NCBI GenBank assembly: GCA_023238725.1
Contig: CM041545.1
Span: forward strand, 11,749,782 to 11,813,781
Direction: 5' to 3'
Length of the DNA stretch: 64,000 bases
DNA from: Scortum barcoo
Lineage: Eukaryota > Chordata > Actinopteri > Centrarchiformes > Terapontidae
Shown: piece after piece, positions 12,020 to 22,697 of the stretch
Layout of the letters: every line of letters starts with the position of its first letter
Numbering within the stretch: position 1 is the first letter of the stretch
The notes under the pieces: model-generated
Told to the model about the DNA's origin: nothing
Database searches by the model: none
Seen by the model: the letters and a program-made list of their open reading frames with translations, nothing else
Made by a program: the position numbers and the translations under genes

Positions 12020-15000
12020 AAGCAATCACCTTTTAGTGTGGGCTCACTCACTCAGGCAGCGTGCCATTACTCCCCCCTCCCACCTCCCCTCCGCGTAACC
12101 TCACAGATCTTTGGAGAATTTCATCCAGGTCTGCTCTGGGTATTCAATCTGCATTCCCCACCCACTGAGGAGTGAGCTGTTACTAAAAGCAGTGTAATTA
12201 TGCCCGCTCACACACGTGTCATTGGGCCTTTTTAAAGGAGCAATGCCCTCAAAGGCACCAGAGTAAGGCGAGACTACAGAGAAACTCGTACTATGTAAAA
12301 GTACGTGCTTCAGCTTGAGGTCGAAAAAGTAAAAAGTCAAACAAAAATGCAACCAATCACGTAGACAGGCTCAGAAGTCAAAATGAAGTCAAAATGAAGT
12401 GAGGAAGTCAAAATGTGCCCTTTAATGTGGCATACTTTAGAAACGCCTCACTTATATACTATAGACTTTTACAAAGTGAACAACAACAACAGCATCAAAC
12501 AACAAAATCTATCCTAAAGACCACTATAAAAAAAACACACAAATGAAAGATATTTGAAAGATATTTAAGGTCCATTATCAAAACTCCATTGACTGAGAAG
12601 TCCCCATCTCGAGGTCACACCGATGTTTCTCTTTGCTCAACGTTTTTCACATACTGTATATCTCGCGGTCCTTCTTTCCATGCTCATCAGGCTTAACATT
12701 TGTCTTTCATATAAGCTATGATTAGTTTTATAACATGCAGCGTGGAGAACAGACAGCAGAAATTTTTAGCCAATGAGCACATGTTGGATTGGTGACTGAT
12801 TTTTTTCTATAAAGTTAACCTTGATTCACTAGTGGAAGTGAATCTAAAATCCTACTGCTGTATGCTGCACGTGCAGGAGTGCAGAAGACTCAAGTTAACC
12901 AAGTTGATTCGTTGATTTTACACACACACACCCTGAGCTGAGGAACGTGTGAGAACTGCTGCTCAGCGACAGACTCTAATTCAGTGAACTTCCCACCATT
13001 AAGTTTGCACCCACAAAAAACAAGTCTTTCATGTACAGCCAAGGAGATAAAGAGCTGGTTAATGCGAGAGCCAGACTCTGACATCGGGCTGTTAGAACTA
13101 TCCAATTTGGAGGTGAGCACTAGCTGCCAGCCCGGATAGACGATATGGACTGAAAGATTTGCAAATGCTACATTCATAACGGCTTTTTTGATTGATTGCG
13201 TGTGATAGGGGAAAATGTAAAAGATACAGAACCAAAAGAGTCATTCATAAGACCGAGTCAGTATTTTCTCATCACTTAATTCCTATGTGGCAGTTAAGCG
13301 GCAAACATGGCCGCCTTGTGAGAAGTGAATCCATGCTAAATATGTGAAATATTAATTTATTCTCAACCTATTTAAAAATTCCATCTTGGTCTGCAGTAAG
13401 GTAATATTATTTAGTACACATTTGATTTTTCGTGAAGCGAAACATTTGACAAAGCAGAAAAGATATAATTTTATTCTAAAATATGCATTCTACTTAAAAA
13501 GTAGATCATCTGCCCTTGGAAGCCGATCAGGGATGCTGTATAATAAAGGCGCAGCTCCTCGAGAAAGAGCCGTTTTCTGTTGGAAGTAGCTGGTCGGGAC
13601 TCTCCTCCCAGCCCATTAGTGAACTCTGCTGCTAAAATATTCCTCCCACTTGCAATGTATTCGCCCTGTTCCAGCCCCCTTTTCAGACTGTGCCACTCTG
13701 AACCTTGATTGCATTTGTACCTTTGGTGAGCAAAACTGCAGCCATTGTGTGTGCTTGTACGCAGAAGAAGCATCAGCAGTGCTAAAAGATCATAAAATCA
13801 TGTCTCCTGGATTAAGATTTTTTTGTGACTCTTCATTACAGCACATATTCAACCAGACACCATTAGTTTTATGAGCATTATCACCGTCACATGCTGTGAT
13901 CTACTCTATTGCCACTTGTCACTACATCTCATAAAATCATTTAAAAATAATCTAGCTAAAAGAACAATATCCTTGTATAATGTACATTGATTCTCATTTA
14001 TTTTGTTGATCAGTTTCCTCTTAAAAGTCTGGTGTGTTGTACTTGTTGACGAGGTTTAGGATCATTGAACATCTGAATGTTAAACACTCAGAACTATAAA
14101 GGCGATAGTATCGTGTGTGATGTTTCATCAAGACTTGTTGTCGAGCCTTTCTCAAGCAGAGATTTTTATTTTTTTATGACAAAAGCAGCTCCAGTGGTCC
14201 TTTAAAATTCTTTGACTGCTCAGTGCTCCTCCTGCTCTCCCACGTTGACCTCTCTGAGTTCTCGCAGTTGTTGTACACCCGTCAATACTCGTAACCTGTT
14301 TTAATTAAGGCTATTGACCTCTGTACTGAGAAAGCTGCTCAATACAGTTGCCATCAGATCTCATATGAAGACCACGTGAAAAAACACTGAGGGATTTCCT
14401 CAGATGCATGTGTGCAGTGTTTGAGTTTCTCTCCAAATGTGGGTCGGAGCACTGTTGAAAAAAACCCCACAGGAAAGTAAAAGATCCATACGTGGTGTGC
14501 TGAGAGGAACATGGAGTTCAAAATAAAGCCTGCATTCTTTTTTATAGTTGTGTAATGTCTAGCGGTGACATCATCTGTGTTAGAAAATCTGGAACATTGT
14601 GTTATATTAAAGGAAAAACTACCCTTGAAAGCCATCAGCCTGACTGCTGCTGTGACCCTCATATGCTATAAACTTCATTTCTTGATAGTGTTACTGTCAA
14701 AGCGCAGTGACACCATTTCACAACCAATTTATACACACAAGCTCATAAAATATTCCATATTAGCTCATCATCCTTGCCTTGCTGGATCAGATAGTGTGTG
14801 TGTGTTTTATCCTCAGTTTATTGAGTTGCTCAGTGGGAGCACGTTCTTGGCATCTGTTTCTTACAGCTTATTCTCAATTATCCCGTTCCCAACTCGGAAT
14901 CCCGGAGAGAATTTAATGACACACAGGAAGAAAAAGAGCCAGCCATGTGTCTCTGTGTTTACTTGAATGATATTCATGTAGAAATATATGGTCTTTATTT

Positions 15001-17350
15001 GGTTGCCTCGACCAATTAGGCTTTGACTGAAGTCTTGAATGTGAAGTCTTTACAGAAGCAGAAGAGAGACTGAGTCAAAAATGATTAATTCATAATAGCG
15101 AGTGAGAAAGCTTCTACACACAAAGTGTCTGATTATTTAAAGAACAACTAATTATCTGATATACATCCACCATGTTATTGGGTTTGATGGTACTTGGCAA
15201 TTACAGTGGTACCAATATATGGGAAAAAACATATGAACACACTTTGTGGAATTTATCTTCAGACAAACAGTTTATGGTTGAGCCTGATTTCATATGAAGA
15301 AGAGGTGAGAGAGTGAGTGTGAGTGGTAGCATACTCAAAGAAAAATTATACTGTCATTATCACTATATTTCAATTTGATTCACGTGTGAATATCTGGCAA
15401 AGGCTGCATGTGTTTTTATGTATATTGAAACACCACCATCTAGTGACCATTTAACCAAATTACAGGTTGCGTTTTCAGCTTTTGCAACAGTGAACTGCAA
15501 CGAGTGCCTGTGCAAACATGGCTTGTACACATGCACTGTGCACACACACTGATGTGAATGCATATTTATGCACACACGCCTACACACACAAAAACATGAA
15601 CACACACACACAGCACAAACTGATCTGCGAAACTGATGAGGAGGATTATTTGGATCTACAGACACAACACCCAGCTAACCATGTCTGCAGTTCCTTTGTG
15701 GGGGCCTCATGCCGGAAATGCTTTCTGCAGACCAGGGCTTAGTGTGTGTTTTTGTTTAATGAGGTAAGCATGCATAGCTGACCTGTATAACTGCAAATAC
15801 GGCATAGTGATGCTGGCAGGTCTGTCGTATTTCAGAACATTAGAGTTCTTTTCAAATTTTAATTAACACACTTTGTTGATTTTACTATGTGCCTCAGTGG
15901 TCACATACCAGTTCTCCAATGCATATTTGTTGAAGCCAAGAATGCAGAAAACAAAGCTTTGACCTGTGATGCTCTCAAGATGTGCAGTGTAGTCGGGGGC
16001 TGCTTAACAAATTAGTTTGTTTTTGTTGCCCAATTAAAGTTTTATTTGGCAAGATGACTCCTGTGGAGATCAAGGGTGTGCTATCCAAAGGAGACCTGCT
16101 CAGATCAGCGTCGGCTCTTCGAGGCACAAACAACACAATGAGAACATTTTATAATTGGCCATTAGAAATGCAAGACAGGGTCAAGATGTGCAATAATGCC
16201 AAGTGCTGTCACTCATGTCTGTTTGTTTTTTTTTTCCTCTGTGGTTCGGCGTAGCTTTATTTGAAGTTATGCAAGATGGTGGAGAATGCTTTATCCGCAC
16301 AAGCTGAGCAAACCTGGAGCAGCAGTATTTGCTCTTTTATTTGTACATACAACATACAAGGCAGACAGTTGATTGTCTCTTTTTTTGCATCTTGTGCAAT
16401 AATAAAGGAAATCTTTAGCAGCCTGACGGATCCGTTAGCCATTGAACTGTAGGTACATGTAAACTAATCCGACGTCCTCTCTTCCTGAGTGTTGCTGATC
16501 AGGTTTCTCTGTGTGGAAGTAACTGTCAGTAACTGGCAGTTCATAACTATAATACACAAATCACCCTATCACTATAGTTATCAGTGTAGTTTTACTCGTG
16601 CCATTAGTATGCTCCAGCACAAACTATTCCTATGTTAAACCTTCCTTAGAGGCAAACCTTAACAGCTGCCTGCAAGAGAGGTGCCGTCTCAAATGAATAC
16701 GTGAATAAAAAGCAGAACTTGACAGCATATACAAAGATTACTGCTGTTGGAGAATTGTGTTTTCTGTGTGAGAGGATAGAAAGCTGATAAGGAATAATGC
16801 ATAATGAAGTGTAGACAAAGACTGTGTGACACAGAGCGGTGATGCCTCTGCTGAGCCCATTATTTTGCAAATCTGGACACCTTGGACTGTATTATCTCAT
16901 TCGTTATTTTCCACAGGCTGAAACTGTCATCCCTCATTATTTTTCAAAGTGAGAGTTAACTGGGTGCATTCTAGCACGATGCAGAAGTACTGTTATGGTT
17001 ACCTGCAGCTTTATATATTTTGTGCATTGACTTAAAAATTACAGATTGAGTGGAACTATGTTTGTCTGAGGTGCTCTGTTATACTTACAACATTACAGCT
17101 AATCAGAAGCAAGCGTTTTCGACATGCGTTTTAAGGACTGAAGGACTGACTATATCCACGCCACACTGCGAGAATTTACAGTGAAAAGGTCAGAATAACA
17201 AAACAGTATGAATGTCACACATCAAACTTTTGTCCAACAGACTGCTTTGTGAAGCCTTCGATCCAAAGCCTTTAAACAACAGCTTATATGCATGGCTCAG
17301 CTTCCTTGTTTGGCTGCAGTCCGTGCAGAGATTGGCTCCGGTTTTAACGA
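12020..17350. other. Intergenic region between the poly-Gln exon patch and the CutA-like gene
   Basis: No supported gene. It contains a small tandem motif (GTCAAAATGAA, near 12,377-12,405) and CA-rich sequence near 15,530-15,620. An open stretch at 16,046-16,254 (plus) reads MTPVEIKGVLSKGDLLRSAS but has no recognisable family or splice sites. The 3' UTR of the CutA-like gene must lie at the right edge of this interval. Confidence 0.5.
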
Positions 17351-17354
17351 TTAA

Positions 17355-17457
17355 TCAGTCATCTGGCATGGCTTCATCCATCCACTTCATGTATGCCAGG
17401 CTGCCGTCCTCCACCGGGAAGCTGAGGACTTCTGGGTTTGCATAGGGGTGGACAGAC
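17355..17457 (-). CDS. cutal: CutA-like coding exon 6 (C-terminus and stop)
   Basis: The acceptor is CTCTCAAAG. The exon reads SVHPYANPEVLSFPVEDG followed by SLAYMKWMDEAMPDD and TGA. HPY and the P-E-V-x-x-x-P motif are hallmarks of the CutA C-terminal half. The 1.5-kb intron separating it from exon 5 shows no further coding segment. The polyadenylation site was not assigned; an AATAAA on the minus strand near 16,256-16,261 is one candidate but lies about 1.1 kb past the stop. Confidence 0.92.
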
Positions 17458-20400
17458 CTTTGAGAGACCCACACGAACGCAAACACATCAGCTAAGAGTT
17501 ATCAAAATACAATGTTTAGGTTGCCTGAGGACATTCGAGAATACAGCCTGACATGAGGAATTCAACCAAACTGCAACATATATTTAAACTTTCAACGAAA
17601 CATCTGATGGCACTTTGTTTTAGTTAAAATCATATAATCAAGATTATGCTTGATCATTAAATCATTAATTAGAAGTGATTTACCTGCCAAATACTAGTTG
17701 TTTAATAAAGCAATTTTATTTCTTGTTTAAAAGCATTCTTTGCCACATTTAGACGTTATTGGGTCTTTTTTTTTGTGAAGACCAGCTGATGAGTGTCACA
17801 GGCTGATCCCAAAATGGCCCATCAGTTCTTCAACTTCTGATCTGCTTGGATGCAGGCCACCTGCCTGGAAAAGATTCCTGCATCCCCAGTGCAGATTGAA
17901 GCTATTAATACAGTTGATCCCTTCCAGACAGCGACTTTTGCTGAGGCAGGTACTCAGTGATAAGAGTCTGGTGAACCTGTTGTCCCTCTGTTGACTGTTG
18001 GCTGTGGTCCACTGACAGAAATCTGGGCTTCCATTTTGTCCAGACAGGTCAATGAAATCCTGCTTTAGCACTTCTGACTGCTCTTTGCAAACATCGTTGA
18101 GGGTTGTTTATTCATTAGCTGAGGAATGTTGTTTCAGACCACAGCAACTGGACTGAGGTGTGCTTTAAGTGTCTTAGTGTTGATGTTTCTAATCTCCCAC
18201 AAGTTACAGGTGTATTAATGGTTCAAACCTGTTTTACAGCTCTAATGTCGGTTCTGTGTTTATGCCCACCTTTGACTGTCCAAATAATCTGGGATCAAAG
18301 TTGGGTGAACTGAATCCATAAATTTTGCCCTCTGTGGGAGTATAGTCCTGCATTTATCCTTGGGTGAGTGAGGTTTGGAAGAAACGTAGATGATTAACTC
18401 CTAATGGTTGGTGGTGCGTTAGTGGAATGGTTGCTTAAAGTTGTGTACATGTGGGATCCTGCACCTGGCACCCCGAATGAAGTAGAGACTTAACAGCACA
18501 TCTACTAACATCTGCAAACTCTATTAAAATGATAGCCAAACAAAAATGGGAAATATCTAACTTTGAATGTGGATGTCTTACTATGTCAAACATCTGAAAA
18601 ACATTCTCAAGCGGAAGCAACTAATTATTCCAACTACTCTTAAACATAATAACAGTAAATTAGGAAGAAACATATCTTGAGATATTATTTTTTTTGGATA
18701 AAATGTTGTACTTTTATACTTTTGTTTGATCCAAGTGGCTATTTTTGTGGAACACTGCAGTGACACACTGGAGAGCCTGTTTATAAGATCTACAGAGAGG
18801 TGAGGAAATGTGAAAGTAAGCTACACAATAAGGTGTACAATAAGTTGAAAATTAAGCATCAAGTCAGTTTGAAACTCGAACAGTAATTTGAAGTACAGCT
18901 TTTAAATTGGGTAAAATCACTATTACATAAAGCAACCTCTCACCTCACGTACTCTATGATTTGCTGGATCCTGGACGTCTTTGTTTTCACCAGCTGCAAC
19001 AACAGTGACATCTCATCTTACACTCCAGCTTTCTACTTAAACATGCTTGTTGAGTACATGTTGATCACAGTAGGACCGTCTCAGCAAGCTTACCATCAGA
19101 ATTTCACTCGCATCCTGGATTTCCCCTTTCCAATAGTACCTACAGAACCAGAAAACATAGGACATTAGCATCATACTGAGTACTGAAAGTGTATATGAGG
19201 GATGGTAAATTAGTAAGGAACCGAAAAGTACCAACACATGACGCCGAACCTTTAAATGTGGTATAAAAACTGTGGCGAAAAACTGTATTTTCTGAAATAA
19301 CACAGCAATGAAACTGGGCACAGCCATTTATTACAGACACAGTGATTTACAGTGAAACTGCTCCCGACAGGCTCTTACGGTGTCAAGTGCGAAACTGCCA
19401 CTTTGCTTTAAACGTAGTGCTTTTATTATTCCTCCCATGGACAGTGAAAGACGCCAAACCCCAACCCAAGAACCCATACTTAAGCATGCTCCGTGTGAAA
19501 TGTTAAAATAAATGTTGCAGGACTAAATCAGCCTGGGTCTGACTAAAAACTTGCTCATTACACACCTGCACTCACACACACATAAACCCTCCCTCCCCTG
19601 CACCTCCACCACCACCCTCACCCATGAACTAATCCAACCACATCCTCTATTTTTAGGCTAAAGCTCTGTTTGGTGAGCAGGTTTAACGCTGCTTCCTCTA
19701 TCCACCTAACCTCCATCCTTTACACCGTTTTTTTTGTTTTTTTTTGCCTCCCTTGTTCAATTCTGCAGTTATGCATTAACAGGAAAGCTAATCCACGCAC
19801 ATAAACATGTGACCGCTTTGAAGGCTATCTGCCACTCAGTCTCTGGTGATGGGAAAAACTGATAAAAGCATTCAGAGGCAGTCCATTCAACTTGTGGTTT
19901 CCTAGCAACCGGCTACACAGTGGGAGAGAGAGAGAGAGAGGAAAAAAAGAGGAACATATATGTGTTTGTGTGAAGGACATTATAACTAAGCCAGTGATTG
20001 TGGTTGTGCATCATCCAAGGTGCAAAGTTGTGTTAAGGTAGGGGGTCAAGTATGATTTACATTGTGGAGGTCCTGGAGAGGATGTTAACACTGGCTGCCA
20101 GACGCCTCTCCATGATTGCCCTAGAAAAAAAAAAAAAAAGATAGAGAGGGCGGATGGAAACGGAGGGGGCAGACGTGGAAAGAGAGGGAAGAAAACACTT
20201 AAACACTTACAAGCCACCAGCTGTTTATCAACTACAGCGTGAAGCCGAGCCCTCTGTTAATGTGTGCAGGAGAAGAGCTTTTTTTCCCAGAAATATTCAG
20301 TAAAAGATGGTGAACTTGGGTTTCTGCTGCCTGATATCATACTTTATTACCAGCTCAGCCCCCCCCCCCCACCCACCTCTGCTAACCAAGTGTCTCCAAA

Positions 20401-21804
20401 GGAGGTGATTTACATATGTGGCACCTGCGCTTTGGCTTCTTTTTTTCTTGTGGTGGTAAATAGAGCTCAAAGGCAATAACAGTGCAGGCGGCTTGTGGCT
20501 CTGACAAGACGGTATCTCTTTTCTGGGCAGAAAAGTCAAACTTGTGTCTGGCCCGACTGACATCGAATCGCTTAATTGACTTTAACAGATCCATACCAGA
20601 GGAAAGGGAAATTAATTAGCGGCCAGATTAAAGGAGTTAGCTGGCTTTTTGGTAAATATACTTACTCGCTTTCTCGCCGAGCATTAGTTGGGAAGATCGA
20701 TACCGCTCTCATGGCTGTATGGTGATTTTTAAGAGCCACAGAGTTAGTTTAGTGCGTACGTTTAGCACAAAGACTTGAGGCAGGGGGATAACAGGTGGCA
20801 TTGCTCTGTCCAAAATTATGAAAACCTTTAAAGCTCTCTCACAAAGACGCGCGTCATCTCTTTGTTTAATCCATGCAAAAATTAAAGAAAGCAAAGAAAA
20901 CAAAGATAACACTGTATTGATTTGAATTCACAAACATGTGCATTTGAAAATGTGGAACTACTTGTTGGAGCTGAATGACTCAAATGAAAGCACATTTCAT
21001 TTTGTTCCCTCTTGCACTTCACTTTTAAAGCAGCACAATGGGTAACTTTCACCACCGTACCTGCCGATGTCCTTGGCCAACCGCTCGTTGGGACTGTTGA
21101 CCAGCAGGACAGAGTGGTGGCCCGGCACGTAGCTCCCCGTGAGGGCCGAATGAAGCCGGACCCCGATGGACCGATGGACAACCCGGGGTACATGGACACG
21201 GCCAGGACCGAGAGCTGGAGGGCGGTCGCAGGTGGGCGTGGCATGGGTGCAACCAAAGGACAAAAGCGTCATAATGTCAAAGTCACCGAATAAACTTTTG
21301 AGAGCACTTCTGCATGGCGCCATAAATGATGATTTCATGTTGTTTTATGCTGGGATGAGGAGCAAGTTGTTACTCAATTTAATTATCTGTTGCCCTCTGA
21401 AGGGATTGCCATGTTTGGATTGGACTGGATTCAGTATTTATCCTCTTATTATTATTTGGCGCTGTCTGTCACAGATAAATGACTATGGGCCTGGGCTTGG
21501 ACGCACTGACCAATTTATAATCTGCCCCACTTCTCTGCACAGCACAGCACGGCATCAAAAGCCAGACACAGATGCATATAAATCCAACACAAATATGTTA
21601 GGAGGAAATTAATACAATAAAACTGACATCAGAGCCTTCTTGCTGTGGATTATTTCAGACTTGAGTCAAACTTTTTTTTCTTAAAGGAGAAAATGAATGG
21701 AGACAATCACAGCAGCTCTTACCAAGCATAGCATGAGCAGGACCGACCGACAGACAGAGTGAAGGACGACCTCTTTGAGGCATCGTTGCAGGAGCCACTC
21801 CATC
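17355..21804 (-). CDS. cutal: CutA-like (divalent cation tolerance homolog) gene, six coding exons, with a frame-breaking duplication in exon 2
   Basis: Coding exons on the minus strand: 21804-21723 (ATG at 21803), 21214-21061, 20120-20061, 19139-19094, 18993-18944, 17457-17355. All introns are GT-AG. Joined, they give a protein of about 161 residues once an 8-bp tandem repeat in exon 2 is discounted, close to the usual length of vertebrate CutA proteins. Readable family motifs in order: N-terminal hydrophobic stretch LLMLCLLSVLAVSMYP, SYVPGHHSVLLVNSPNER, RRLAASVNIL, MYYWKGEIQDASEILM, LVKTKTSRIQ, SVHPYANPEVLSFPVEDG, AYMKWMDEAMPDD-stop. CutA1 proteins are small trimers linked to metal-ion tolerance; vertebrate forms with a hydrophobic N-terminus have been linked to acetylcholinesterase maturation. 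The motifs and exon phases are seen; the function is from the family. The usual Cys of the LAACVN motif is Ser here. Exons 1 and 2 total 1 modulo 3 instead of the required 2, so the copy may be frameshifted or wrongly assembled. The symbol is tentative: it marks the CutA-like paralog rather than canonical cuta. Confidence 0.88.
18944..18993 (-). CDS. cutal: CutA-like coding exon 5
   Basis: Fifty bases between acceptor GTTGCAG and donor GTGAG|GTGAGA. It reads LVKTKTSRIQQIIEYVR, matching the family's K/R-T-x-T-S strand and following helix. It ends with two bases of the Arg codon completed by exon 6. Confidence 0.92.
19094..19139 (-). CDS. cutal: CutA-like coding exon 4
   Basis: Forty-six bases between acceptor TCTGTAG and donor ATG|GTAAGC. 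It reads MYYWKGEIQDASEILM, the Trp/Lys/Gly core of the CutA fold, and joins exon 3 (phase 2) and exon 5 (phase 0) without adjustment. Confidence 0.92.
20061..20120 (-). CDS. cutal: CutA-like coding exon 3
   Basis: Sixty bases between acceptor TTTTCTAG and donor ACAAT|GTAAAT. With the split codon from exon 2 it reads RAIMERRLAASVNILSRTST, the family segment that normally contains LAACVN. Here the cysteine position is serine (AASVN). The polypyrimidine tract is an uninterrupted run of T on the minus strand. Confidence 0.88.
21061..21214 (-). CDS. cutal: CutA-like coding exon 2, frame interrupted by an 8-bp tandem duplication
   Basis: The acceptor is a C-rich tract ending CCTCCAG; the donor is GGCAG|GTACGG. 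The 5' part in phase 0 reads LSVLAVSMYPGLSIG, continuing the hydrophobic segment of exon 1. The 3' part, in a different frame, reads the conserved LHSALTGSYVPGHHSVLLVN and SPNERLAKDIG. The switch falls at two adjacent copies of TCCATCGG (plus-strand 21163-21170 and 21171-21178). Without one copy the exon is 146 nt and fits the phases of both neighbours; with both it is 154 nt and does not. Confidence 0.8.
21723..21804 (-). CDS. cutal: CutA-like coding exon 1 (start and signal-anchor half)
   Basis: A good acceptor (pyrimidine-rich, ending AACAG) lies immediately before GATGGAG, so the ATG at 21803-21801 sits one base inside the exon and the 5' UTR must come from an upstream noncoding exon. The exon encodes 27 codons (MEWLLQRCLKEVVLHS..., ending VLLMLCL) and stops exactly in phase 0 at donor TTG|GTAAGAG. 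Together with exon 2 it forms one continuous hydrophobic segment typical of a signal peptide or signal anchor. Two further ATGs lie upstream in the same open frame, but they fall in the predicted intron. Confidence 0.75.
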
Positions 21805-22019
21805 CTGTTAGAGGCAACAAATGTCATTCCCAGAGTCCGGCTGCTGCAGATAATGAGAGGGACAAACCAGAGCTCAACTTTCCTCATAAAACCGTCCGGG
21901 CTTTATGATGATTTCTGTCCCTTCATTTTTATAAGCATTTCAAACAAGAGCTTTTCTGAAGAATAAAAAAACAAACAAAGTCATTGCCTTTCCAGGAGGG
22001 CTGCATTGTGTTGACAGGT

Positions 22020-22160
22020 ACTACTTCTGCAGGTCGGACGGTCACGCACAGGCGGTGATAAATCTTCCACGTCGTTCGATTGGTCGCTCGACGCTTACTG
22101 ACACCGCCGGCGGCCAATGAGATCGCCGCTGCTCCGCCTCTGGCCCCGGGTCATAATCGG
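22020..22160 (-). promoter_or_regulatory. CpG-rich CCAAT-box promoter of the CutA-like gene
   Basis: This short GC- and CpG-rich patch in AT-rich surroundings lies about 220-360 bp upstream of coding exon 1. It has an inverted CCAAT box (ATTGG, 22079-22083), a direct CCAAT box (22114-22118) and a CCGCCGGCGG palindrome (22104-22113) between GC-rich flanks. No TATA box is evident, as is usual for housekeeping promoters. A donor-like TCA|GTAAGC on the minus strand (exon end near 22,099) could end the noncoding first exon. Position and composition are seen; the promoter role is inferred. Confidence 0.5.
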
Positions 22161-22605
22161 CTTTGGTGGCTGCGTGTTCAGTACAAACACAAACCTGCGT
22201 GGGCCTCCGAGGCAGGAAGGGCAAAAAAACAAAAAAAAAAACAAGAGAGGATCTATGCTTGTACTAGGATGCTCTTCAGTGGCGGAAATCAACTTAGACT
22301 GCACAACTGGGTCAAGTCATATGTACTAAATATACATAAAATGCATTTCAATTTGTGAAAACTGTGTGCATATGAAGAAAAAACATAATGTAGCCAACAT
22401 ATATGCACAAACTATATATGAAACCTAATATATTTTTGGAACAACATCATATAATACATATGTGTTTAGCCCATACAAACATGTTTACAATTACAGAAAT
22501 GTTTAGTACATGTATACGTACAGATCATATAGTATAGCTATAGTAAGCAAAAGGTGGCAGTGAATCTAAAATATTAAACATGACTACATAATTCTATATA
22601 GGTTA

Positions 22606-22697
22606 TTTCATATTTTTGATGTCTTCAGTATTAATCTACAAACAACAAAGAAAAACATTAAATGAGAAGGTGTGTACAAACTTTTGACTGGTAGTGT
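22606..22697 (+). mobile_element. Solo 3' end of a Tc1-like transposon
   Basis: The segment TTCATATTTTTGATGTCTTC, continuing AGTATTAATCTACAAACAAC and ending ACAAACTTTTGACTGGTAGT, then GTA, matches the 3' terminal region of a widespread fish Tc1-like family (typical end ...CCAAACTTTTGACTGGTA followed by the TA target). It is a different family from the element at 36.3 kb. No matching 5' end was found within 2 kb upstream. Confidence 0.6.

Noticed and set aside
17796..18071. 91-codon minus-strand open frame between CutA-like exons 5 and 6
   Set aside because: It lies in the intron; exons 5 and 6 join in phase without it and it has no CutA motif.
21166..21612. 148-codon plus-strand open frame over the CutA-like exon 2
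   Set aside because: It is an antisense shadow of the minus-strand coding exon; the minus strand carries the conserved motifs and splice sites.
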